Assembly: GCA_020633515.1 (NCBI GenBank)
Contig: JACKDM010000004.1
Location: 1-64,000, forward strand
Direction: 5' to 3'
DNA from: Myxococcales bacterium
GTDB lineage: Bacteria > Myxococcota > Bradymonadia > UBA7976 > UBA1532
Length of the DNA stretch: 64,000 bases
Part shown: positions 49,382 to 60,360 of the stretch, one piece after another
Numbering within the stretch: position 1 is the stretch's first letter
How the letters are laid out: each line of letters begins with the position of its first letter
Program-made: the position numbers and the translations under genes
Notes under the pieces: generated by a model
What the model saw: only the letters and a program-made list of their open reading frames with translations
Told to the model about the DNA's origin: nothing
The model's database searches: none

Positions 49382-51153
49382 GGCGCCTCCTCCGTCGCGG
49401 GCCCGCGGCCCGCGCGCACCGCCTGCATCTCGGCCGGCGGCGTGCCGATGGCGATCTCGTAGTCGATCCAGGCGAGCAGCAGGTCATGCACGGCCTGGAG
49501 TCGGTTGAGCCGGCTCTCGTCGAGCTGCTGTGAGGCCTCGCGGCGCTCGAGCGCCGAGGAGACGCCCTCGCGGACGCGGATCTCGGCGTGGCGGTAGTTG
49601 AGCTCGGCGCGCTCGACGTTGCGGGTCTGGGCGTCGAGCTGGCGGCGGGCGCTGTCGACCTGGCGGAGCGCGCGGGTGACCTCGAGGCGCACGCCCTGGA
49701 TGGCCTGCTCGTACTGGGTCTCGGCCTTGCGGATCTCGGCGTCCTGCTGGGCGACGGCGGCCTGGGTGGCGAAGCCGCCGAAGAGGTTCCACTGGAGCTG
49801 GATGCCGGCGGTGACCGAGGGCGACCAGTAGGTGTCGTCGAAGGGGCCGCCGGCGGGGTCGTCGGGGATGTTGCCGACGAGGCCGAAGCTGCCGACGGCC
49901 TGGACGATGGGGTAGTAGTCGGCGGCGGCGAGCTTGCGCTGTTTGTGGAGGAGCTCGCGGGTCTTGCGGAGGCGGGCGAGGTCGGCGCGCTGGGTCTCGG
50001 CGCGCTGGATGGCGGCGTCGACGTCGGCGCCGACGGGGACGCGGTCGGGCAGGGTCAGCTCGGTGCGGAGCGCGATGGGCTCGGTGACGGGGAGGCCGAT
50101 GGTGAGCTTGAGCGCGTCGGTGGCGTCGGCGGCGCCGGCCTCGGCGCGGAGCAGCGCGCTCTGGAGGTTGGCGAGCTCGACCTCGGTGGAGAGCTGCTGG
50201 AACTGGGGGAGCACCCCGCGCTCGACGCGGCGGGTGATCTCGGTGAGGGTCTCCTGGACGCGCTCGACGCTGGCGCGGGTGACCGCCGCCTGGCGTTGGG
50301 CGAGGCGGGCGCGGTAGTAGGCGCGGCCGACTTCGGCGACCGCGGTGGTGGCCTCGTGGTGGATGGCGTCGAGCTGCTGTTCGCGGTAGCCCTCGGCGGC
50401 GTCGATGCCGGCGAAGGCTTTGCCGTTGTAGAGGATCTGGGTGACGGTGATCGTGGCGCCGGCCTGGTTGGGGATGAGGAAGGGGTTGTCGTCGCCGCTG
50501 ACGCCGGCGTCGGCGGGGCAGACCTCGGCGGGGACGTCACCGGCGCCGCAGGCGATGAAGTAGTCTTCGAAGGAGAGGGGCTGGCCGCCTTGCTGGCGGG
50601 TGCTCTCGTTGAAGACGAGCCAGGGGATGGCGCCGAGCGAGGAGAAGAAGTCGCCGGCGTCGCTGCCCTGGAAGGGGTTGGGTGAGTAGAAGGTGCGGGT
50701 GTACTGGGCGCTGAGGTCGACGCGGGGGTAGACGCTGCCGTAGGCCTCGTCGATGCGGGCCTCGGCGATCTCGAGGTCGGCGCGGGCGGTGCGGATGGCG
50801 TAGCTGCGGGCGAGCGCGATCTCGATGGCTTCGGCGAGGCTGAGCGGGGCGCCTTGTTGGGGCACGGGCGCGGTGAGCGGGTCGGCGTCGGGCGCGGGGG
50901 GCGCGTCGGCGGGGGTCTCGGGGGCGGCGGGGGTCTCGGTGGTGACGGGGGGGGCGGTCGGCGGGTCGGCGTCGATGAGGGGGACGTCGGCGGGCGCGCT
51001 CGGGGCGGGGGCGACCGGGGCGTTGTCGGCGGGCTGGTCGGCCTCGGCGGTGGCGGGGGCGATGAGCACGAACCAGAGGGCGCCGAGCGCCGCGGTGTCG
51101 CGCAGGCTCCTCTCTCGCCGTGCTCGCTTCGGCCCGCCCTCCTGGAAGGTCAT
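49378..51153 (-). CDS. TolC family outer-membrane efflux channel
   Basis: ATG at 51153 has GGGAGAG 8 nt upstream. A signal sequence (TAALGALWFVLIAPATAEA) and a Pro/Ala/Asp-rich region precede two outer-membrane efflux repeats: LSLAEAIEIALARSYAIRTA, VGRAYYRARLAQRQAAVTRA, TAGIQLQWNLFGGFATQAAV and LDAQTRNVERAELNYRHAEI. At 591 residues it is longer than most TolC proteins because of the linker and a Cys-containing insertion (IACGAGDVPAEVCPADAG). It is first in the operon. Confidence 0.9.
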   Translation of the reverse strand: MTFQEGGPKRARRERSLRDTAALGALWFVLIAPATAEADQPADNAPVAPAPSAPADVPLIDADPPTAPPVTTETPAAPETPADAPPAPDADPLTAPVPQQGAPLSLAEAIEIALARSYAIRTARADLEIAEARIDEAYGSVYPRVDLSAQYTRTFYSPNPFQGSDAGDFFSSLGAIPWLVFNESTRQQGGQPLSFEDYFIACGAGDVPAEVCPADAGVSGDDNPFLIPNQAGATITVTQILYNGKAFAGIDAAEGYREQQLDAIHHEATTAVAEVGRAYYRARLAQRQAAVTRASVERVQETLTEITRRVERGVLPQFQQLSTEVELANLQSALLRAEAGAADATDALKLTIGLPVTEPIALRTELTLPDRVPVGADVDAAIQRAETQRADLARLRKTRELLHKQRKLAAADYYPIVQAVGSFGLVGNIPDDPAGGPFDDTYWSPSVTAGIQLQWNLFGGFATQAAVAQQDAEIRKAETQYEQAIQGVRLEVTRALRQVDSARRQLDAQTRNVERAELNYRHAEIRVREGVSSALERREASQQLDESRLNRLQAVHDLLLAWIDYEIAIGTPPAEMQAVRAGRGPATEEAP

Positions 51154-51192
51154 GGCTCGATCTCTCCCGGTGGCGGCGGTCAAAGGCGGCGC

Positions 51193-51221
51193 ATCATACA
51201 GATCGCGGCCCGCGTTGGCGA
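51193..51221 (-). promoter_or_regulatory. Promoter of the efflux operon
   Basis: On the minus strand: TATGAT (51198-51193), 17-nt spacer, weak -35 TCGCCA (51221-51216). The leader is about 35 nt. The TATGAT box matches the one before the acyl-AMP ligase. Confidence 0.5.
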
Positions 51222-51357
51222 CTCCCTGGCGGCAGGGATTTCGCGCGCGCAGAGGATGCGGGGTCGGCGCGGAGGGATGCGCGCGGGGTGACTTTGTGGT
51301 CGTCGGCGGCCGCGGCGGCTGCGAGGATGGCGGCGCAGTGCGGTCGAAGGAGGCGTG

Positions 51358-53025
51358 ATGTTCGAGACGGCGGAGCGGGTGCAGGTGGTGGACGAGGCGA
51401 CCTACGAGGCGCAGGCGCCGCTGTTGCGGCGGGCGCTGCTCGAGGCGCAGGCGCGGCTGCGGGCGGCGCGGGTGTCGGGGCTGTTGTTGTTCACCGGGGT
51501 GGAGAAGGCGGGCACGGGCGATACGGTGAATCTGCTCAACGCGTGGATGGATCCGCGCTGGCTGGACACGCTGGCGTATGGGCCGCCGACCGATGTGGAG
51601 CGGGCGCGGCCGCGGTTCTGGCGGTACTGGCGCGATCTGCCGCCGCATGGGGAGCTGGGGCTGCGCATGGGGGCGTGGTACAGCGAGCCGCTGGCGGCGC
51701 GGGTGGCGGGGCGGCTCGGTGACGGGGCGTGGGAGCGGGCGCTGGGTGAGATCGCGGACTTCGAGGAGCTGTTGGCGGCCGATGGCATGCTGATCCTCAA
51801 GTTCTGGATGCACCTGGGGCGGGACGCGCAGAAGGCGCGGCTGGAGGCGCTGGCGGCCGATCCGTTGCAGGCGTGGCGGGTGGACGAGCGGGACTGGGCG
51901 CAGTGGCGGCAGCACGGGGCGATGACGCGGGCGGGGGAGGAGATGCTGCTCGCGACGAGCACGGGGCACGCGCCGTGGCACATCGTGGAGGGGAGCGATA
52001 CGCGGTATCGGCATCTGCGGGTGGCGAACGTGCTGCTGGCGGCGCTGAATCATCACCTCGACGCGCGAGGGGCGCCGGCGCCGAAGCCGGAGGCGCCGTC
52101 GGTGGCGGCCGATCCGCCGCCGGTCGAGGTGGCGGTGGCCGACGAGGGCGACGAGCCGGAGGACGAGGCGGACAAGGCGCGGCACGCGCCGGCGGCGCCG
52201 ACGCCGATCCGGCCGCGGAGCCTGCTGTGTGATCTGGAGATGGGCGACAACCCGAGCAAGGCGGCGTACGAGCGGGAGCTGGCGCGGTTGCAGGGGCGGC
52301 TCAACGGGCTCTCGCGGCGGGCGCAGGCGGCGGGCGTGCCGCTGGTGGCGGTCTTCGAGGGCTGGGACGCGGCGGGCAAGGGCGGCGCGATCCGGCGGGT
52401 GACGGCGGCGCTCGACGCGCGGCACTACCGGGTGCTGCCGTTCGCGGCGCCGACCGACGAGGAGCGGGCGCGGCACTATCTGTGGCGGTTCTGGCGGCAC
52501 CTGGGCGCGGCGGGCTCGGCGACGTTCTTCGACCGGAGCTGGTACGGGCGGGTGCTGGTGGAGCGGATCGAGGGCTTCGCGACGGCGGCCGAGTGGCAGC
52601 GGGCGTATGCCGAGATCAACCACTTCGAGGGGCAGCTCGCGGCGGCGGGCACGGCGCTGGTGAAGCTGTGGCTGCACATCACGCCCGAGGAGCAGGCGAA
52701 GCGGTTCGCGGCGCGGGCGGAGACGCCGTGGAAGCAGTGGAAGATCACCGAGGAGGACTGGCGCAACCGCTCGAAGTGGGCGGAGTACGAGGCCGCCGTG
52801 CACGACATGGTGGAGCGGACGAGCACCGCGGTGGCGCCGTGGACGCTGGTGCCGGCGAACCACAAGCGGCGGGCGCGGCTGGTGGTGCTCGAGGCGGTGT
52901 GCGATCGGTGGGCGGCCGCCCTGCCGGCGGGCGAGGCGCCGAGCGATGAGGGCGCGCCGGTCGAGGGGGGGGAGAAGAAGAAGCGCAAGTCCAAGGGGCG
53001 CAAGGGCGAGGACGAGACGCGCTGA
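51358..53025 (+). CDS. pap: Polyphosphate:AMP phosphotransferase (tandem PPK2 domains)
   Basis: GGAGG lies 5 nt before the start. Two PPK2-type P-loop domains are joined by an acidic linker. The C-terminal domain is canonical: Walker A FEGWDAAGKGGAIRR near 52360, FFDRSWYGRVLVERIEG, and EEQAKRFAAR. The N-terminal domain has a degenerate Walker A (FTGVEKAGTGDTVNLL) lacking the GKG core, as usual in Pap-type class II enzymes where only the second half is catalytic. The tail is Lys/Arg-rich. It makes ADP from AMP using polyphosphate. Confidence 0.93.
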   Translation: MFETAERVQVVDEATYEAQAPLLRRALLEAQARLRAARVSGLLLFTGVEKAGTGDTVNLLNAWMDPRWLDTLAYGPPTDVERARPRFWRYWRDLPPHGELGLRMGAWYSEPLAARVAGRLGDGAWERALGEIADFEELLAADGMLILKFWMHLGRDAQKARLEALAADPLQAWRVDERDWAQWRQHGAMTRAGEEMLLATSTGHAPWHIVEGSDTRYRHLRVANVLLAALNHHLDARGAPAPKPEAPSVAADPPPVEVAVADEGDEPEDEADKARHAPAAPTPIRPRSLLCDLEMGDNPSKAAYERELARLQGRLNGLSRRAQAAGVPLVAVFEGWDAAGKGGAIRRVTAALDARHYRVLPFAAPTDEERARHYLWRFWRHLGAAGSATFFDRSWYGRVLVERIEGFATAAEWQRAYAEINHFEGQLAAAGTALVKLWLHITPEEQAKRFAARAETPWKQWKITEEDWRNRSKWAEYEAAVHDMVERTSTAVAPWTLVPANHKRRARLVVLEAVCDRWAAALPAGEAPSDEGAPVEGGEKKKRKSKGRKGEDETR

Positions 53026-53026
53026 T

Positions 53027-53055
53027 TTGACACCGACATCAGCGCACATCAGAAT
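53027..53055 (+). promoter_or_regulatory. Sigma-70-like promoter for the PilZ gene
   Basis: TTGACA (53027-53032), 17-nt spacer, CAGAAT (53050-53055), starting one base after the pap stop. The -35 is a perfect consensus. The leader is about 20 nt. Confidence 0.65.
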
Positions 53056-53081
53056 ACCATCAACGACACACGGAGGCCGCC

Positions 53082-53474
53082 ATGCCCGCGCCCGACTCCC
53101 CTGCCCTCCCCGACCGCCGCCGCCATCGCCGCCGCCCCTGCCGGCTCACCGCGACCGCCGGCGGCGCGCCGGTGCGCGCGATCGATCTGAGCGCGGGTGG
53201 CGCCTTCATCGAGCGGCTCGACGACGGCGCGCTCGCGCTCGGTGAGGAGCTGCCGATCGAGCTCGCGCTGCCGGACGGGCCGCTGCGCGTCGCCGGGCGG
53301 GTGGTCGCGGTGCGCGACGGGGTCTGGTGCGCGGGCGGCTCGGTGCGGTTCGGCGCGCGGTCGGACGCGGCGCGCGCGCGGCTGCGGGCGATCGCCGACG
53401 CGCCGCCGCGGCGGGAAGGCGCGCAGGTGCTCGCCCGGATCGCGCTGGCGCGGCGGCCGGGCGCCGCGAGCTGA
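53082..53474 (+). CDS. Single-domain PilZ protein (c-di-GMP binding)
   Basis: CGGAGG precedes the ATG. The 130-residue protein has both c-di-GMP-binding elements of PilZ: an RxxxR stretch ([12 protein letters not shown]) and DLSAGGAFIE, followed by the beta-barrel (LPIELALPDGPLRVAGRVVAV). It has no other domain, so it probably transmits c-di-GMP level to a partner protein. Confidence 0.9.
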   Translation: MPAPDSPALPDRRRHRRRPCRLTATAGGAPVRAIDLSAGGAFIERLDDGALALGEELPIELALPDGPLRVAGRVVAVRDGVWCAGGSVRFGARSDAARARLRAIADAPPRREGAQVLARIALARRPGAAS

Positions 53475-53786
53475 TCGACGGGCGATCGAGCGAAGCCGGT
53501 GAGCACCGCAAAATCACGTGAAGGGGGCAACGCCCCCGGAACCGATCGCCGAGCACAGCGAAGGCGTCCGGCCAGAGCCGGACGGGTCGAAGCGAGGAGG
53601 AGGGCGCAGCGCGCAGCGCGAGCACCGACGACGCTGCGCAGACCCGCCCGCAGCGGCGAAGCCGCGGAGGGCGCCGGAGCGAGCACGGCAAAACTCAACT
53701 GACGATCCGGTGGCAGCAGGCCCCCGGTAAGCTGGTCGTGTCGAATGGGGGGCCGCCCGAGGCGGCGGCGCCAGGAGAGACGACCC
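53475..53786. other. Non-coding region with four consecutive hairpins
   Basis: No gene is supported. Hairpins: GGGGGC-AAC-GCCCCC (53523-53537), GTCCGGC-CAGA-GCCGGAC (53566-53583), GCGCAGCG/CGCTGCGC (53604-53611 with 53632-53639) and GCGGC-GAA-GCCGC (53653-53665). A short word GAGCAC recurs near 53501, 53551, 53620 and 53681, mostly followed by a purine-rich GCAAAA- or GCGAA-like string. The element may be a structured RNA or a repeated intergenic element. Confidence 0.6.
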
Positions 53787-54380
53787 ATGCAGTCCTATTA
53801 CTACCGCGCGGGCCGGCGGGTGCCGGTCCTGTGCTCGACGTCTGCCTTCGTCGTGCCTCGGGGGATCGACGCGCTCGGCGTCTTCGATCCGCGGTGGCGG
53901 CCGCTGCCATTGGCGCGGCGGCACGCGATGCTGGTGCGGCGATCGGTGGTCGGATCGGCGAGCGAGCGGCGCGCGATCGTGGCGGCGGTGGCCGATGACG
54001 CGGCGGAGGGCGATCGGGGGAGCGGGCCGGTCGATCTGCCGGCGGGGGACGCGGCGCCGGTGCTTCTGAGCGGGGACGGGCGGATGCTGTTGTGCCCGAC
54101 CGGGGCGGTGGTGGCGCACTTCCCGGAGCGGGCGGCGGGCGAGGTCGTGGCGGCGGTGGGCGCGCGGGGCTGGGGGGTCGAGCGGCCGGTGCGGTTCCTC
54201 GATCGGGGCTTCGTGCTGCGGCGGGCGGCGGCGGGCGCGCCCGATCCGGTCGTGTTCGCCAACGCGCTCGTCGAGGACGAGGGCGCGCGCTTCGCCCATC
54301 CGGTCTTCTTGGAGGAGCTCGTGCCCGAGCGGCCGGCGGAGCGGATCAGTCTTCGCCCGGCATATGCTGTTCGAGGGTGA
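53787..54380 (+). CDS. Hypothetical protein resembling the N-terminal region of subtilase precursors
   Basis: ATG follows AGGAGAGACGACCC; 197 residues, no signal peptide. The segment FANALVEDEGARFAHPVFLEELVP near the C-terminus resembles the conserved end of propeptide-like regions before S8 proteases, and RRVPVLCSTSAFVV the start. No protease domain follows. It could be a free protease inhibitor/chaperone or a truncated gene. Its last 35 nt overlap the convergent histidine kinase gene. Confidence 0.55.
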   Translation: MQSYYYRAGRRVPVLCSTSAFVVPRGIDALGVFDPRWRPLPLARRHAMLVRRSVVGSASERRAIVAAVADDAAEGDRGSGPVDLPAGDAAPVLLSGDGRMLLCPTGAVVAHFPERAAGEVVAAVGARGWGVERPVRFLDRGFVLRRAAAGAPDPVVFANALVEDEGARFAHPVFLEELVPERPAERISLRPAYAVRG

Positions 54381-55494
54381 ACCAGAAGGTCGCGCCCTCG
54401 CCCGCCCGCCCCTCGCCCCACATGCGGCCGCCGTGGCGCTGGATGATGCGCCACGCGGTCGCGAGGCCGATGCCGATGCCTTCGAAGCCTTCGTCGGGGT
54501 GGAGCCGCTGGAAGGGCTTGAAGAGGTTGTCGGCGAAGGCCATGTCGAAGCCGATGCCGTTGTCGCGCACGAAGAAGGCGTCGCCCTCCTGGCCGATGGT
54601 GACGCGGGCGGGGTGGGCGTCGCGGGTGAACTTGAAGGCGTTGGCGACGAGCTGGTTGAGCGCGATGCGGACGAGGCGGGGGTCGCCGACGGCGTGCATG
54701 CCGCGCTGGATCTCGCACTCGCAGGGGTGGTCGGGCCAGGCGCGGCGCTGGTCGGCGATGACGCGGTCGGTGAGCGCGGTGATGTCGAGGCGCTCCCAGC
54801 GCAGCGTGGTGCGGGTGAGGCGGCTGAGGGTCAACAGCGCGTCGAGCACGGTCTCGAGGCGCTCGCTCGCGCCGACGAGGCGGTCGAGGTAGTCGCGGGC
54901 CTCGGGGTCGAGCTTGTCGGCGGCCTCGTCGAGCAACAGCTCGGCGAAGCCGTGGATCGAGCGGAGCGGGGTGCGCAGGTCGTGGGTGAGCGCGTGCAGG
55001 ATGCCTTCGAGCTCCTGGTTGGCGGCGGCGAGCTCGGCGGTGCGGCGCTGGACGCGGGCTTCGAGGTCGAGGTTGAGGGTGTTGATCTCGTCGCCGGCGC
55101 GCTTGCGCTCGATGGCGTAGCGGAGGGCGCGGGCGAGGAGCGGGCCGTCGAAGCGGCCTTTGACGAGGTAGTCCTGCGCGCCGGCGTGCAGCGCGGCGAC
55201 GGCGGTGCGCTCGTCGTCGAGGCCGGAGAGCACGAGGATGGGCACGGCGTCGTTGCCGTCGCGGAAGCGCTCGAGGGTCTCGAGGCCGCGGCACTCGGGC
55301 AGGGAGAGGTCGAGCAGCACGGCGTCGAAGCCGCCGTCTTCGACGACGGCGAGCCCTTCGCGCAGGGTCGGCTGCCACGTCAGCGCGAAGACCGGGCCGG
55401 GCGCGTCGGCGAGCGCCTCGCGGACGAGGACGGCGTCGCCGGGGTTGTCCTCGACGAGGAGGACACGGAGGATCAAGGTGGTGTCGCGGGCCAT
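54346..55494 (-). CDS. Receiver domain-histidine kinase hybrid
   Basis: The receiver domain comes first: LVEDNPGDAVLVREAL, phospho-acceptor Asp in AVLLDLSLP, and Lys in DYLVKGRF. A short coiled coil leads to a HisKA domain with His in ALTHDLRTPLRSIHGF, then HATPase with LNQLVANAFKF, VRDNGIGFD and GIGLATAWRII. All catalytic residues are present. There is no transmembrane helix, so it is a soluble response regulator-kinase receiving phosphate from another kinase. The layout is like phytochrome-associated or Cph1-type RR-HK proteins. No cognate gene is adjacent. Confidence 0.92.
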   Translation of the reverse strand: MARDTTLILRVLLVEDNPGDAVLVREALADAPGPVFALTWQPTLREGLAVVEDGGFDAVLLDLSLPECRGLETLERFRDGNDAVPILVLSGLDDERTAVAALHAGAQDYLVKGRFDGPLLARALRYAIERKRAGDEINTLNLDLEARVQRRTAELAAANQELEGILHALTHDLRTPLRSIHGFAELLLDEAADKLDPEARDYLDRLVGASERLETVLDALLTLSRLTRTTLRWERLDITALTDRVIADQRRAWPDHPCECEIQRGMHAVGDPRLVRIALNQLVANAFKFTRDAHPARVTIGQEGDAFFVRDNGIGFDMAFADNLFKPFQRLHPDEGFEGIGIGLATAWRIIQRHGGRMWGEGRAGEGATFWFTLEQHMPGED

Positions 55495-55585
55495 CGGTTC
55501 GTCTGCTCCGCCGTGACGCTACGCCGTTGTGTTCCGGGTCTCAAGCAGGAGCGTCCGCCTTGTCTCGGGGCGGGCGCCGACGGCG

Positions 55586-57034
<1,449 letters not shown>

Positions 57035-57039
57035 GGTCC

Positions 57040-60000
57040 TCACTCGTCGGGCTGGCGCCGGGTGTCGCCGGCGTCGTCGTCGTCGCGGGTCTCGGGTCGG
57101 GGGCTGGTCTCGGGTCGGGGGCGGAGCAGCGCTTCGAAGTCGGGGAGCCCGGAGCGGATGTGGATGTCGCGCTGCGGGAACGGGATCTCGACGCCGGCCT
57201 CGGCGAGCGCCCGGTTGATGGCGGCGTTGAGCGCGCCGAGCAGCGGGAAGCGCTGCGCGGGGTTCTCGTAGTGCACGCGGAGTTCGAAGTCGAGCGAGCT
57301 GTCGCCGTGGGCGAGCAGCAGCGCGGTCGGCGGCGGGGCGGGGAGCACGCGGGAGTCGTTCTTGGCGACGTCGAGCAGGATCTTGCGGACGCGGTCGACG
57401 TCGCTGCCATAGGCGACGCCGATGGGGACCTTGAGGCGAACGACGCGGTCGCCGCGGGTCCAGTTGATGACGTTGGTGGTGATGAGGTCCTTGTTGGGGA
57501 CGATGATCTCCTGCCGGTCGAGGGTCAGGATGCTCGTCGCGCGGATGTTGATGGTCTGTACGGCGCCTTCGATGGAGCCGATGGTGATCCAGTCGCCGAT
57601 GCGGATCGGGCGCTCCAAGAGCAGGATGATGCCGCTGACGAAGTTGGCGACGATCTCCTGGAGGCCGAAGCCGAGGCCGACGCCGACGGCGGCGACGAGC
57701 CAGCCGAGCTTGGTGAGGTCGAGGTGCACGGCGTCGAAGGCGACGAGCACGCCGATGAAGAAGAAGGCGTAGCGGGCGATGGTGACGATCGCGTAGCGCA
57801 CGCCGGGCTCGACGTCGATGTAGCGGAAGAAGACGAAGTCGAAGAGGCCGGGCAGCCACTTGAGGACGAGGCCGATGATGACGCCGACGAGGATGACCCG
57901 CACGACGTCGGCGAGGGTGACGGCGACGGCTTCGGCGCCGCTGCCCATGGTGTAGAGGCTGATGCCGTCGAGGAAGGCGAGCGCGCGGCGGTCGACGTCC
58001 CAGATGACGGCGAGCACGACGAGGGTGATGAGGAGCCCGCCGGCCCAGACGAGCTTGCGGCCGCGGCGGCGCTGCTCGTCTTCGGCGTCGTCGCCGCCGG
58101 AGAGGATGGCGCCGAGGCGGGGGGCGACGCGGTTGCGGAGGGGGATGTAGCCGAGGAAGAGCACGCCGAGCGCGGCGAGGGAGAGGAGCGCGTTGCCGGC
58201 GAGCCACTCGGCGCCGTAGCGGTAGCCGGCGATGTCCATGCCGACGACGAGGAGCGCGAAGGCGACGAGCAGCACCCAGACGGGGCGGGCGAGCTTGACG
58301 ACCTGCGGGCGGTCGAGGTAGCCGAGCGCGTCGCGGGTGACGGGTGAGGTCGGGCGCAAGAGGCGGAGCAGGACGACGGCGGTGACGAGCTCGAAGGCGG
58401 TGTAGAGCAGCCGCCCGATCATGCCGAGGCGGAGCGGTTCGCCGACGGCGAGGGTCATCGGGACGAGGCAGATCGCGGCGGCGATGACCTCGACGCGCAC
58501 GGCGAGGCGGAGCGCGGCCGACGTGTCGGTGGGCAGACCGAGCTCGACCTCGGCGAGGCCGCCGGCGCGGAAGACGAGGCGCTGGAGCATCCACAGCGCG
58601 AGGAGCGCGGCGAGGAGGGTGCAGCCCTCGGTGGCGGGGAGGCGGAGCGCGGGCGAGAGCGCGGAGAGCTGCACGAGGCGGCCGATGACCCAGACCCACA
58701 GCGGCAACAGCGCGGCGGAGAGGAGCCCGACCATCGCGAACTTGAGGCGGGGGCCTTCGCCCTCGACGCGCTCGCGGCGCCACGCCTGGACCATGCGGCG
58801 GAGGCGGAGGTGGACGCCGACGAGCACGATGGTGGCGAGGAGCGCGAGCACGGCGAGCGAGGTCGCGGGCCAGGCGCCGTCGCGGGGGTCGAGGCGCCAG
58901 GTCGCGGGGTCGATGACGAAGTCGGTGAGGCGCTCGAGCTCGGCGGTGAGCGCGGCGAGGGTCGCGGCGCCGAGCGCGGGCTCGTCCTGCACCCAGAAGA
59001 TGCGGCTGCGCACGAGGGTGTCGAGCTCGGTCAGCAGGCGCTCGCGGTCGGCGAGGGTCGCGCGGAGCGCCTCGCCGGCGGCGATGGCGTCGGCGATCGC
59101 CTCCTGCTCGGCGCGGAGCGCGGCGCGGGCCTCTTCGCGGCGGAGGCGGGCGGTGTCCTTGGCCTCGCCGGGCGGGAGCGCGTCGAGCTCGTTCTGCCAG
59201 CCGTCGTCGATGTCGAAGAGCTCCGAGGCGACCTCGAGGCGGCGGCTGCGGAGGCGGCCGAGCGCGCTCAGCTCCTCCATGCGCTCGGCTTTGTCGATCT
59301 CGATGGTGCGGGGGTCGAGGCGCTGAAAGGTCTCCTGCAGCTTCTCGGCGGCGCGCTCGCCGCCGTCGTCGCGCTCGACGAGGGTGCGCAGCCCCGAGAG
59401 CTCGGCCTGCTCGGCGTCGAGGATCTTCTGCTGCTGCGCGTGGATGCGGTCGAGCGCGATGTGCAGCCCTTCGGCCTCGCCGAGCATGGCCTGCGACTCG
59501 ACGATCCAGAGGCGGGCGCGGGCGAGGTAGCGGTCGAGCGGGGTGGTGGCGGCCTGCAACGCGGCGCGGGCCTGGCGGATGGCCTGCCCGGCGCCGCGCT
59601 GCTCGGCGCGGAGCGCGGTCTCGTAGGCCTGGCGGTAGAGCTCGAGCTGCGTCTCGTACCAGCGCAGCTCGCGGCGGGCGAGGTCGAGGCGGCGGTCGAG
59701 GAGGGTGTCGCCGGCGCGGAGGCGGGTCTGTTCTTCTTCGAGGCGGGCGGTGCTCGCGGCGGCGGCGCGGGCGTCGAGGCGGGCGGTCTCGAGGCGGTCT
59801 TCGAGGTCGCGGCGCGAGGTGCCGGGCGGGAGCGCGGAGATCTGGTCGGAGAGCGATCGCACGAGGTCGGCGGCGGCGCGCTCGCGGCGGCGCAGCTCGA
59901 CGATCTTGCCGGGCAGGCTCTCGAGGCGGGCGTCGGCGGCGCGGCGGCGCTGGTCGAGCTCTTCGAAGGTCTGGCGGCGGGCGGCGGCGTCGGCCTCGAC

Positions 60001-60360
60001 GGCCTCGAGGTCGGCGGCGGTGACGGTGGCGGGGGCCGCGGGCGGGGCGCGGGCTTCGATGGCGGCGACGCGAGCGTCGAGCTCGGCGGGGTCGATCGGG
60101 TCGGCGTCGGGCGGCGGGGCGCCGGCGGCCTGGGCGGCGAGCAGCTCTTCGACGAGCGCGATCTGGCGGCCGACGAGCTCGCGGCGGGCGGCGGCGTCTT
60201 CTTCTTCGGGCTGCGCCGAGAGCGCCTCGAGCTCGGCCTCGAGGCGCGCGAGGCGCTCGTCGAGGCTGCCGGCGGCGGCGGGCGGCGGCGCGCCGGCGTC
60301 GGGGGCGGCGGCGGCGGGGGTGAGCCAGAGCAGCGCGAGGAGCGGGAGGACGCGGATCAC
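57040..60360 (-). CDS. Large mechanosensitive channel, MscK/MscS family
   Basis: GTG at 60360 overlaps the upstream stop (GTGA). The 1106-residue protein has a signal peptide, about 450 residues of periplasmic coiled coil (for example [20 protein letters not shown]), then about ten membrane helices. It ends with an MscS pore and beta domain: [36 protein letters not shown], and [17 protein letters not shown]. Size and layout match MscK/KefA-type channels, which open under membrane tension or ionic conditions. Its place between the aspartoacylase and ATP-grasp genes with overlapping ends is unusual and suggests a functional link to amino-acid or glutamate metabolism. Confidence 0.92.
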   Translation of the reverse strand: MIRVLPLLALLWLTPAAAAPDAGAPPPAAAGSLDERLARLEAELEALSAQPEEEDAAARRELVGRQIALVEELLAAQAAGAPPPDADPIDPAELDARVAAIEARAPPAAPATVTAADLEAVEADAAARRQTFEELDQRRRAADARLESLPGKIVELRRRERAAADLVRSLSDQISALPPGTSRRDLEDRLETARLDARAAAASTARLEEEQTRLRAGDTLLDRRLDLARRELRWYETQLELYRQAYETALRAEQRGAGQAIRQARAALQAATTPLDRYLARARLWIVESQAMLGEAEGLHIALDRIHAQQQKILDAEQAELSGLRTLVERDDGGERAAEKLQETFQRLDPRTIEIDKAERMEELSALGRLRSRRLEVASELFDIDDGWQNELDALPPGEAKDTARLRREEARAALRAEQEAIADAIAAGEALRATLADRERLLTELDTLVRSRIFWVQDEPALGAATLAALTAELERLTDFVIDPATWRLDPRDGAWPATSLAVLALLATIVLVGVHLRLRRMVQAWRRERVEGEGPRLKFAMVGLLSAALLPLWVWVIGRLVQLSALSPALRLPATEGCTLLAALLALWMLQRLVFRAGGLAEVELGLPTDTSAALRLAVRVEVIAAAICLVPMTLAVGEPLRLGMIGRLLYTAFELVTAVVLLRLLRPTSPVTRDALGYLDRPQVVKLARPVWVLLVAFALLVVGMDIAGYRYGAEWLAGNALLSLAALGVLFLGYIPLRNRVAPRLGAILSGGDDAEDEQRRRGRKLVWAGGLLITLVVLAVIWDVDRRALAFLDGISLYTMGSGAEAVAVTLADVVRVILVGVIIGLVLKWLPGLFDFVFFRYIDVEPGVRYAIVTIARYAFFFIGVLVAFDAVHLDLTKLGWLVAAVGVGLGFGLQEIVANFVSGIILLLERPIRIGDWITIGSIEGAVQTINIRATSILTLDRQEIIVPNKDLITTNVINWTRGDRVVRLKVPIGVAYGSDVDRVRKILLDVAKNDSRVLPAPPPTALLLAHGDSSLDFELRVHYENPAQRFPLLGALNAAINRALAEAGVEIPFPQRDIHIRSGLPDFEALLRPRPETSPRPETRDDDDAGDTRRQPDE

